In this document: positions 1 through 5,288 of the stretch, in pieces
How positions within the stretch are numbered: position 1 is the first letter of the stretch
Layout of the letters: each line of letters opens with the position of its first letter
Assembly (NCBI GenBank): GCA_937900975.1
Contig: CALCPC010000760.1
Location: 1 to 6,001, forward strand
DNA from: an uncultured Paracoccaceae bacterium
Lineage (GTDB): Bacteria > Pseudomonadota > Alphaproteobacteria > Rhodobacterales > Rhodobacteraceae
Direction of reading: 5' to 3'
Length of the DNA stretch: 6,001 nt
Position numbers and translations under genes: made by a program
The notes under the pieces: model-generated
Database searches by the model: none
The model's input: only the letters and a program-made list of their open reading frames with translations
What the model was told of the DNA's origin: nothing

Positions 1-1089
1 TCCCATGTCGCCGTCAGGTTTGCGCCATATGACGTCTGGTTGCGAGGGATGATGCCCTGCGCACCGGCTTCGCCGATTTGTGCAGGGTTGATGCGGTTTT
101 CGACAACGCTGGCATCCGCGCTGACCCAGGATCTTGCCCGCCCCTTCGTTTTTGAAGGCCGGGCCTGTCGCTGTGGCGCCTCCATCGGGGTTGCCAGCAC
201 CCAGCTGACAACGGTTGACGCGCTTTTGACGAACTCTGACATTGCGCTTTATAAGGCCAAGAACGCCGGGCGCGCGCAGGTCGGGCTTTTCGACCGCCGC
301 GATTTGGAGACGCTGCGTGAGACCAAATCGCTGGCCGACGATATTTTGCGCGGGCTGGAGGCGGGAGAGTTCGTGCCCTTTTTCCAGCCCCAGGTCGACG
401 CCAAAACCGGCGATATGATCGGGATGGAGGCTTTGGCCCGTTGGGACCATCCGACCCGCGGCATCCTGACCCCGGACGTGTTTTTGTCGGTCGCCACGGA
501 TCTGAACGTCGCGGCCGAACTGGACCGGTCCATTTTTGAACACGCGATCCAGCGTTGCGAGACCGCTTTCGCCGCTTGGCCCCGCCGCCCGTCGCTGTCT
601 TTCAACGTCAGCGCCACCCGCATCAGCAGCGCCGATGTTGAGGACATCGCGCGCCTGGCCACTCAGTATAGTGGCGGCGTTGCGTTCGAACTGCTTGAGA
701 CGATTTTTCTTGAGGAGGAAAACGCCGAGTTTTTGTTTCAGCTCGACCGTTTGCGAGAGCTTGGCATTTCGATTGAGATCGACGATTTCGGCAGCGGGCG
801 GGCGTCGGTTGTGGCGTTGCAGCGCATCGCGCCCGACCGGATCAAGATCGACCGCCGTCTGGTCGCGCCCATGCACGAAAGTCAAAGCGGCATGCAGCTT
901 TTGCGCTCCATCACCGAGATCGGCTTGGCGCTCGATATCGGCGTCACAGCGGAGGGGGTTGAGACCAAGGCGCAGGCTGAGGAGCTTGCCATCCTCGGTT
1001 GCGACCGGCTGCAGGGCTATTTCTTTGCAAAACCGATGGGCCTGCAGGACGTTCTCAACACGGTGGTATGGCCGACCCGCGCCGGCTGA
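1..1089 (+). CDS. GGDEF-EAL protein, probable c-di-GMP phosphodiesterase (5' end outside window)
   Basis: The frame is open from base 1, so the N-terminus lies outside the window; the TTG at 40 and later ATGs are internal codons. Bases about 100-290 encode the C-terminal half of a GGDEF domain (a GASIGVA strand, then the SDIALYKAKNAGR helix). Bases about 385-1050 encode a full EAL domain, which hydrolyses cyclic di-GMP to pGpG. The usual catalytic and metal-binding residues are present: Glu of EAL (427), Asn in SFNVSA (604), Glu in ELLET (688), the Asp pair of DDFGSG (781-786), Lys in IKID (844), AEGVET (949-966) and Gln in LQGY (1012). I therefore infer an active phosphodiesterase. The GGDEF signature itself is not recognisable; the corresponding stretch reads RFAPYDVWLRG and looks frame-disturbed, so cyclase activity is unlikely. 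Any N-terminal sensor or membrane segment is outside the window. Family certain; activity inferred. Confidence 0.93.
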   Translation, partial: SHVAVRFAPYDVWLRGMMPCAPASPICAGLMRFSTTLASALTQDLARPFVFEGRACRCGASIGVASTQLTTVDALLTNSDIALYKAKNAGRAQVGLFDRRDLETLRETKSLADDILRGLEAGEFVPFFQPQVDAKTGDMIGMEALARWDHPTRGILTPDVFLSVATDLNVAAELDRSIFEHAIQRCETAFAAWPRRPSLSFNVSATRISSADVEDIARLATQYSGGVAFELLETIFLEEENAEFLFQLDRLRELGISIEIDDFGSGRASVVALQRIAPDRIKIDRRLVAPMHESQSGMQLLRSITEIGLALDIGVTAEGVETKAQAEELAILGCDRLQGYFFAKPMGLQDVLNTVVWPTRAG

Positions 1090-1167
1090 CCGCGCCACCG
1101 TGGTGCCTGCGAAACCGATATGCCGCGCGAAGACAACAACAGCCGGTGCGGCTGGCCCTGCATTGAA

Positions 1168-1192
1168 GCAAACGCAGATCTGCGGCTTTTGC
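1168..1192. terminator. possible bidirectional terminator between the EAL gene and tRNA-Gln
   Basis: A perfect 12-base palindrome (CGCAGATCTGCG, 1173-1184) is flanked by GCAAA on the left (1168-1172) and TTTGC on the right (1188-1192). This gives a two-part stem with a three-base bulge. It is followed by a short T run in both directions: TTTT at 1187-1190 on the plus strand and TTTGCTT on the minus strand. It lies between two convergent transcripts, just past the tRNA 3' end. The inner stem is only four pairs around a GATC loop, so this is tentative. Confidence 0.38.
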
Positions 1193-1262
1193 TGGGGAAC
1201 CTGGATTCGAACCAGGACCGACGGAGTCAGAGTCCGCTGTTCTACCGTTAAACTATTCCCCA
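1192..1262 (-). tRNA. tRNA-Gln (anticodon CTG)
   Basis: Read on the minus strand, this 71-nt sequence folds as a complete cloverleaf. The acceptor arm pairs TGGGGAA (from 1262) with TTCCCCA, and the discriminator base is G at 1192. The T arm carries GGTTCGAATCC. The anticodon stem GCGGA/TCCGT, with one G-T pair, closes the loop CTCTGAC, giving anticodon CTG at 1230-1228, which reads CAG (glutamine). The U1-A72 first pair is typical of bacterial tRNA-Gln. The terminal CCA is not encoded: the bases after the discriminator read C-A-A-A-A, so CCA must be added by nucleotidyltransferase. The gene stands alone, with its own promoter. Confidence 0.96.
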
Positions 1263-1275
1263 ATCATGCCGCGAG

Positions 1276-1304
1276 GCTTTAGGGGCCGGTGGCGGGGATT
1301 GCAA
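1276..1304 (-). promoter_or_regulatory. promoter of tRNA-Gln
   Basis: On the minus strand a -35 element TTGCAA (1304-1299) and a -10 element TAAAGC (1281-1276) are separated by exactly 17 bases. The -10 ends 13 bases before the mature tRNA 5' end, so transcription would start only a few bases upstream of the tRNA. TTG-rich -35 hexamers of this kind are common for alphaproteobacterial housekeeping-sigma stable-RNA promoters. The spacing and position support the call. Confidence 0.7.
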
Positions 1305-1336
1305 GCCGCAAAACCGGGGTGCGGTGCGCCGGTGGA

Positions 1337-1368
1337 GGGGCGGGGCGCCGCAGGTGCCTCACCGCCCC
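1337..1368. terminator. GC-rich hairpin downstream of the Lrp-type gene
   Basis: The arms GGGGCGG (1337-1343) and CCGCCCC (1362-1368) are perfect complements. Inside them GGCGCC (1344-1349) pairs with GGTGCC (1353-1358) with one G-T wobble, leaving a three-base loop and a three-base bulge. The hairpin begins 8 bases past the stop codon of the minus-strand Lrp-type gene and lies before the tRNA promoter, a sensible place for transcript termination. There is no T tract, so an intrinsic terminator is uncertain; an mRNA 3'-end stabiliser is also possible. Confidence 0.4.
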
Positions 1369-1375
1369 CGGGCGT

Positions 1376-1831
1376 CTAGCCATGGCGCTTTTTTTGATCG
1401 CGCAGCACCAATTCGGAGCGGACTTGCGCAATGTTGTCGTGGGGCAGAAGCGTCTCGTGGATGAAGGCCGCGAAGGTCTCAAGCGTATCGCAGGCCACGC
1501 TAAGCACGTAATCCGCGTCGCCCGAGACCGAAACCGCCTCTACGATCAGGGGGTTGGTGGTCACCAGCCGGTCGAAATCGCGCGCGCCCTCCTTGCTGTG
1601 GGAGCGCAGGTTAACGCGCACAAAGGCGCGAATGTTGTGGCCGATCGCTACGGCGTTAAGCTGCGCGTGGTAGCCCAGGATCACGCCCTCCGCCTCCAAC
1701 CGCGCGCGCCGGCGTGAGCATTGCGAGGCGGAGAGGCCGACCGTCTCGGCCAGATCGGCATTGGTCAGCGCGCCGTTGCGCTGCAAGGCCCGCAAAAGCG
1801 CTTGGTCAAAGCGGTCGAGTGTTTCTTGCAT
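1376..1831 (-). CDS. Lrp/AsnC family transcriptional regulator
   Basis: A 151-residue protein, the normal length for this family of amino-acid-responsive DNA-binding regulators. Residues about 5-50 form the N-terminal winged helix-turn-helix (LTNADLAETVGLSASQCSRR, then a recognition helix leading into EAEGVILGY). Residues about 65-145 form the ligand-binding, oligomerising RAM domain, including the typical effector-pocket segment SVSGDADYVL. The ATG at 1831 is preceded by an AGGGG ribosome-binding site (1842-1838) six bases away, which fixes the start. The gene diverges from the tyrosine-catabolic dioxygenase gene at 1952 with 120 bases between the starts. It is therefore a natural candidate to control that gene and itself, probably in response to an aromatic amino acid; the ligand is inferred from context only. 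Confidence 0.93.
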   Translation of the reverse strand: MQETLDRFDQALLRALQRNGALTNADLAETVGLSASQCSRRRARLEAEGVILGYHAQLNAVAIGHNIRAFVRVNLRSHSKEGARDFDRLVTTNPLIVEAVSVSGDADYVLSVACDTLETFAAFIHETLLPHDNIAQVRSELVLRDQKKRHG

Positions 1832-1856
1832 GATATGCCCCTGGTTTGCGCGAAAC

Positions 1857-1891
1857 GTGCATCTCGGCGCCTTGGGATGTCAAGGATGCAC
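1857..1891. promoter_or_regulatory. candidate operator in the Lrp/hpd divergent region
   Basis: Perfect 7-base inverted arms GTGCATC (1857-1863) and GATGCAC (1885-1891) flank a 21-base spacer. A second overlapping dyad, CCTTG (1870-1874) and CAAGG (1881-1885), lies inside. TGCAC recurs at 1898-1902, and CCTTGG recurs at 1915-1920. Lrp-family octamers often bind several spaced degenerate dyads in such divergent intervals. That this is the operator is an inference. No promoter hexamers for either gene could be assigned with confidence. Confidence 0.4.
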
Positions 1892-1937
1892 ACTAACTGC
1901 ACCCAAAATGCTTACCTTGGGACCATCATCTTTCGGC

Positions 1938-1942
1938 AGGAG
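1938..1942 (+). promoter_or_regulatory. ribosome-binding site deciding the hpd start
   Basis: AGGAG lies nine bases before the ATG at 1952. The frame is open for over 200 bases upstream, across the divergent Lrp-type gene. This site and the family's usual N-terminus select 1952 as the start. Confidence 0.75.
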
Positions 1943-1951
1943 CATAGCACC

Positions 1952-3058
1952 ATGGGTCCTTTCCCGCACGACGCCCCCCGCGCAACGATTTCGGACAGCA
2001 ATCCCGCTGGGACCGATGGGTTTGAGTTTGTGGAATTTGCGCATCCGGATCCTGACGTGCTGCGCGAGACGTTTCGCAAAATGGGCTACACCCATGTCGC
2101 CAACCATCGCCAAAAGGCGGTGGAGCTTTGGCAGCAAGGCGACGTCTCTTACCTTCTGAATGCAGAGCCTGGGGGCCATGCCGCCCAGTTTATCGCCGAT
2201 CATGGGCCTTGTGCGCCATCCATGGGCTGGCGTGTCGTCGATGCCGCGCAGGCCTTTGCCCATGCGTGTGCGCAGGGTGCCACGCCCTATACCGGCAGGG
2301 GCAAGGTCATGGAGGTGCCGGCGATTGTGGGGATTGGCGGCTCTCTGATCTATTTTATCGACCAATACTACGACACCAGCCCCTATAATGCGGAGTTTGA
2401 GTGGATCGCGACAGCGCATCCCGAAGGCGTCGGGTTTCATTACCTCGACCATCTCACGCACAATGTGTTCAAGGGCAACATGGATCGGTGGTTCAGGTTC
2501 TACGAGGGGCTGTTCAAGTTCCGCGAGATCCGGTTTTTCGACATTCAGGGCAAGTATACGGGGCTTTACAGCCGGGCGCTGACCTCTCCCTGCGGGCGGA
2601 TCCGAATTCCGATCAATGAGGATCGGGGCGAAACCGGGCAAATCGTCAATTATTTGAAGAAATACAAGGGGGAGGGGATCCAGCATATCGCCGTGGGTGC
2701 GCACGATCTTTATGATGCGGTCGACGCGATCCACGACCGTGGCGTGCGGTTCATGCCGAAACCGCCCGAAACCTATTACGCCCTTTCTCACAAGCGTGTC
2801 GTCGGACACCGGGAGCCTGTGGACCGGATGAAGACCCATGGCATTTTGATCGACGGAGAGGGCGTGAAGGGCGGCGGTGAGACCAAGATCCTGCTGCAGA
2901 TCTTCTCAAAAACCATGATCGGCCCGATCTTTTTTGAGTTCATCCAGCGCAAGGGCGATGACGGCTTTGGCGAGGGCAATTTTCAGGCGTTGTTCGAATC
3001 CATCGAGGCTGAGGAAATGGCCCTCGGTGCTTATGACAGAAAGGCCGCGGCCGGATAA
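1952..3058 (+). CDS. hpd: 4-hydroxyphenylpyruvate dioxygenase (EC 1.13.11.27)
   Basis: A 368-residue Fe(II) dioxygenase of the vicinal-oxygen-chelate fold, close to the roughly 357 residues of Pseudomonas HPPD. It converts 4-hydroxyphenylpyruvate to homogentisate in the cytoplasm, the second step of tyrosine degradation. The expected 2-His-1-Glu iron ligands are visible: His167 in LDHLTHNVF, His245 in IQHIAVG and Glu329 in FFEFIQRKGDDGFGEGNF. The C-terminal signature from LLQIFS to ALFESIE is almost canonical, so the enzyme should be active. The open frame continues upstream, but the AGGAG at 1938 and family length favour ATG 1952. The divergent Lrp-type gene is the probable regulator. No homogentisate dioxygenase or other pathway gene follows: the next gene is convergent, so hpd is probably monocistronic here. 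Confidence 0.97.
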   Translation: MGPFPHDAPRATISDSNPAGTDGFEFVEFAHPDPDVLRETFRKMGYTHVANHRQKAVELWQQGDVSYLLNAEPGGHAAQFIADHGPCAPSMGWRVVDAAQAFAHACAQGATPYTGRGKVMEVPAIVGIGGSLIYFIDQYYDTSPYNAEFEWIATAHPEGVGFHYLDHLTHNVFKGNMDRWFRFYEGLFKFREIRFFDIQGKYTGLYSRALTSPCGRIRIPINEDRGETGQIVNYLKKYKGEGIQHIAVGAHDLYDAVDAIHDRGVRFMPKPPETYYALSHKRVVGHREPVDRMKTHGILIDGEGVKGGGETKILLQIFSKTMIGPIFFEFIQRKGDDGFGEGNFQALFESIEAEEMALGAYDRKAAAG

Positions 3059-3383
3059 AGGGCGGCCTAGCGTGCGCGCGGGGCCCAGGCTTGCCGTTCT
3101 GGGCATGGGCGGCTTGTCGGTCTTTCGGCTGCCGCCCGCGACGCCGCCAGACGCGCGCGGTTCCCAACCGGCGATGCCGCCGCGCTTTTGGGGGCCTCCC
3201 GCGCGACGGGCTTTGCCAAAGACGCTGAATTTTGCGCAGACCGTTTCGACCCGGCGGCGCCGTTTGCGGCGGGCAAAGCCCGAAGGGCGTTTGGTGAGGT
3301 GCCAGAGACGTCAAGCCCCCAAAAAGCGTTGAAACCTTTGATTTCAGGAGGCTTTATGGGCTCCAGCTTTTTCACGAAACGCT
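3059..3383. other. convergent intergenic region rich in inverted repeats, no convincing gene
   Basis: This 325-base stretch separates the 3' ends of hpd and the LysR-type gene. Open frames exist on both strands, but their translations are Ala/Pro/Arg-rich and resemble no family I recognise. What stands out is secondary structure: GCCCAG (3083-3088) with CTGGGC (3099-3104); GGGCGGC (3107-3113) with GCCGCCC (3131-3137); and the large nested repeat at 3183-3328. Either of the first two hairpins could help end the hpd transcript, but neither is followed by a T tract. The region near 3330-3380 is less GC-rich and contains a consensus Shine-Dalgarno before a 17-codon frame. Confidence 0.6.
3183..3328. 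repeat. nested inverted-repeat element (146 bases)
   Basis: The outer arms are CGCTTTTGGGGG (3183-3194) and CCCCCAAAAAGCG (3316-3328), complementary except for one extra A. The inner arms CGGGCTTTGCC (3207-3217) and GGCAAAGCCCG (3272-3282) are perfect over 11 bases. A third hairpin, CGCCG-TTTG-CGGCG (3258-3271), abuts the right inner arm. Three levels of nested pairing in an untranslated gap suggest a structured RNA, a large terminator or a small palindromic repeat element. No transposase or target-site duplication is seen, and which of these it is cannot be settled from one copy. Confidence 0.6.
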
Positions 3384-4292
3384 TTAGCCGCCCTGGCCGC
3401 GCGCCCTAAGGGCGGCGAGCCCCCGCAGCCAGTTGGCGACGGCCTGCACCTCGGCCTCATTGGCCCGGGGCGACGGCAGGCGCAGCGTATAGGTCCAGTT
3501 TTGGTCGATGCTGCGGTCCGAAAGGATGCGCAGCCGGTCCTCGGCCAGCGCGGTGCCAATGGTGGCCACGCGGCACAGCGCGACACCAAGCCCATCCATC
3601 GCCGCCTTTTGCAACAGAAACGACCCCTCCAAGAAAATCTGCGGCGGGGCCAGCGCGGGGTCCAGCACATCGGGGGCGATGGCCTGCCAGCGCGGCCACA
3701 TCCGGTAGTCTTCGTCGGACAAAAGCGGCCCCCGCTGCAACGCAACCAGCGGCTTGCCGCCGGCGGCCGCGATCAACCGCGGCGCGGCCACCGGCACGGC
3801 CGTCCCCGGCAGCAGCGCCTCTTCCCCCGGCTGCAGGCGCGCCCGCTCTCGAAACAACACTTCGATATCGGGCGCGGGGGTGCGGGCACGGTCTGTCTGC
3901 GCCAAGGAAAGATGCAGCGTGACATCGGGATTTTGCGCATGAAACGCTGAAATTTCCGGCAGGATCAGGTCCTCGGCGATCACGGGAAGCGCCGATATGC
4001 TGACAGAGCGCTGAAACCGCATGGGCAAAAGATCAAGCTCGTGCCGGATCTGATCAAAGCTTTCGCGCACCACGCGGGCCAGGCTTTCGCCCGCCTCGGT
4101 CAGCGCGACAGAGCGTCCGCGCCGGACCGTGATGGCGCGGTTAACCCATTGTTCCAAGGTTCGAATTTGGTGGCTGACGGCAGAGTGAGAGACGCTTAAC
4201 CGCTCTGCCGCGGCGGTGACGGTCCCCGTCTCGCTCAGCGCCTCTAGGGCGCGCAGAGAGTTCAGCGGCGGCAGGCGGCGGCGCTTTTCCAT
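3384..4292 (-). CDS. LysR family transcriptional regulator (GcvA-like)
   Basis: A protein of about 302 residues, normal for LysR regulators. Residues about 7-65 form the winged helix-turn-helix (LPPLNSLRALEALSETGTVT, then AAERLSVSHSAVSHQIRTLE), followed by a linker helix and the periplasmic-binding-protein-like effector domain (about 90-300). The PPLNSLRALEA opening is typical of the GcvA-like branch. The start is uncertain: ATG at 4292 and an in-frame TTG at 4298 are both possible, and neither has a good Shine-Dalgarno. I prefer the ATG. A -10-like TAGAAT (4315-4310) lies just upstream, and a symmetric dyad at 4319-4342 overlaps the expected -35 region, consistent with autorepression. The gene diverges from the amidase gene at 4400 and presumably controls the amidase-transporter unit. 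The inducer is unknown. Confidence 0.94.
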   Translation of the reverse strand: MEKRRRLPPLNSLRALEALSETGTVTAAAERLSVSHSAVSHQIRTLEQWVNRAITVRRGRSVALTEAGESLARVVRESFDQIRHELDLLPMRFQRSVSISALPVIAEDLILPEISAFHAQNPDVTLHLSLAQTDRARTPAPDIEVLFRERARLQPGEEALLPGTAVPVAAPRLIAAAGGKPLVALQRGPLLSDEDYRMWPRWQAIAPDVLDPALAPPQIFLEGSFLLQKAAMDGLGVALCRVATIGTALAEDRLRILSDRSIDQNWTYTLRLPSPRANEAEVQAVANWLRGLAALRARGQGG

Positions 4293-4318
4293 ATCCAAAC
4301 ATGTGAGAAATTCTAACG

Positions 4319-4342
4319 GATAGCAACAATTTTGAACTTATC
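4319..4342. promoter_or_regulatory. candidate LysR operator in the divergent region
   Basis: A 24-base interrupted palindrome of the form GATA-N4-CAA-N2-TTG-N4-TATC, perfectly symmetric in spacing, sits in the AT-richer middle of the 107-base gap between the LysR-type gene and the amidase gene. LysR proteins typically bind an interrupted dyad in exactly this position, acting on both promoters. A convincing promoter for the plus-strand amidase gene was not found; TATCCT at 4360-4365 is only a weak -10 candidate. Confidence 0.42.
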
Positions 4343-4384
4343 GTCCGGTTTGGGTGCCGTATCCTTGCGCCGGGGATGGCAGCC

Positions 4385-4390
4385 AAGGGG
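4385..4390 (+). promoter_or_regulatory. ribosome-binding site deciding the amidase start
   Basis: AAGGGG ends nine bases before the ATG at 4400. An earlier in-frame ATG at 4376 has only a GGGG directly abutting it, which is too close. This favours 4400 and gives the usual Nit-family N-terminus, a short stretch before LRLTLVQM. Confidence 0.6.
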
Positions 4391-4399
4391 ATACCGGCG

Positions 4400-5254
4400 A
4401 TGTCAGAGACGCTGAGGCTGACGCTGGTCCAAATGACCTCGCACAACACGCATGCCGAAAACATCCGGGCGCTCGAGGGGATCGCGGCGAAGGCTGCGGA
4501 CACGGGCGCCGAGATGATCGCGCTGCCCGAGGCTGCAGGGTTGATGGACCGCGACAAAGCGCATGCGCAGGCGCAGATCCGGGCGGAGGGGGAGGATCCC
4601 TTTCTGGCAGCCTGCGCCGATGCCGCGCGCCGCCACGGTCTGTGGATCCAGGCAGGTTCGACGCCCGTGCGCGCCGCCGATGGGCGCGCGCTAAACCACG
4701 GGACGCTGATCGACCCCACCGGCCGGATCGTTGCGCGCTATGACAAGATCCATCTTTTCGACGTGTTTTTAGAGGGGCGCGCGCCAACGGGCGAGTCCAG
4801 CCGCTATGCCCCGGGCAGCGAGGCAGTCGTTGCCGACAGCCCTTGGGGTGGTCTCGGTCTCAGCATTTGCTACGATCTGCGCTTTCCCCATCTCTACCGC
4901 GATTATGCCAAGGCCGGGGCGCGGGTGATGTTCGTGCCTTCTGCCTTCACCGTGCCGACGGGCCGCGCCCATTGGGAGATTTTGCTGCGGGCCCGCGCGA
5001 TTGAGACCGGCGCCTTTGTGGTGGCCGCGGCCCAAGTCGGAACCCACGCCGATGGGCGGCGGACCTGGGGACATTCCCTGGTCATCGCGCCCTGGGGCGA
5101 TGTTCTGGCCGATCTTGGTGGCACGGGTCCGGGGCAGATCACGCTGGATCTCGACCTTGGTCTGGTGGGCTCTGCCCGGACGCAGATCCCGTCGCTGACG
5201 AACGAGCGGCCCTACACACTGAAAACCGTTTCCGATCGCACTGCGGCGGAATGA
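4400..5254 (+). CDS. carbon-nitrogen hydrolase, Nit1/Nit2-like amidase of the nitrilase superfamily
   Basis: A 284-residue cytoplasmic C-N hydrolase with no signal peptide. The complete catalytic set is visible: Glu44 in ALPEAAG, Lys116 in RYDKIHLFD, Cys157 in SICYDLRFP, and a further Glu132 in the GESS segment corresponding to the conserved ES of Nit proteins. HWEILLRARAIET and AAAQVG (about 191-213) and TWGHSLVIAPWG are also family hallmarks. The YDKIHLFDV motif and length place it with Nit1/Nit2, the branch that includes deaminated-glutathione amidase and omega-amidase, rather than true nitrilases. The substrate is inferred only as an amide of an omega-amidase type. The start at 4400 is preferred over 4376 because of the ribosome-binding site. 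The gene diverges from the LysR-type regulator and lies 34 bases upstream of a transporter binding protein, so it is probably co-transcribed and co-regulated with it. Confidence 0.93.
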   Translation: MSETLRLTLVQMTSHNTHAENIRALEGIAAKAADTGAEMIALPEAAGLMDRDKAHAQAQIRAEGEDPFLAACADAARRHGLWIQAGSTPVRAADGRALNHGTLIDPTGRIVARYDKIHLFDVFLEGRAPTGESSRYAPGSEAVVADSPWGGLGLSICYDLRFPHLYRDYAKAGARVMFVPSAFTVPTGRAHWEILLRARAIETGAFVVAAAQVGTHADGRRTWGHSLVIAPWGDVLADLGGTGPGQITLDLDLGLVGSARTQIPSLTNERPYTLKTVSDRTAAE

Positions 5255-5288
5255 TCCCCGATCACCGAATTTCAATGGGAGAGACGTC

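Noticed and set aside
40..1089. TTG at 40 as the true start of the EAL protein
   Set aside because: The frame is open back to base 1, and a GGDEF domain needs roughly a further 100 residues upstream, so the gene is simply cut by the window edge.
1192..1262. tRNA-Gln as an integration site for a mobile element
   Set aside because: No second copy of the tRNA 3' end and no integrase gene is visible in the window.
536..1282. 248-codon plus-strand frame running through the tRNA
   Set aside because: It is out of frame with the EAL domain and crosses the tRNA-Gln gene on the opposite strand.
1880..2839. 319-codon open frame on the minus strand
   Set aside because: It lies opposite hpd, whose family identity and iron ligands are certain; the antisense translation matches no family and runs across the intergenic region.
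3067..3375. 102-codon GTG-started minus-strand frame downstream of the LysR gene
   Set aside because: The translation is low-complexity (Ala/Arg/Pro), there is no ribosome-binding site, and it runs straight through the nested inverted repeat.
4141..4719. 192-codon minus-strand frame covering the LysR/amidase gap
   Set aside because: It overlaps both the LysR helix-turn-helix region in another frame and the amidase start; there is no family-like sequence and it would leave no promoter space for either gene.
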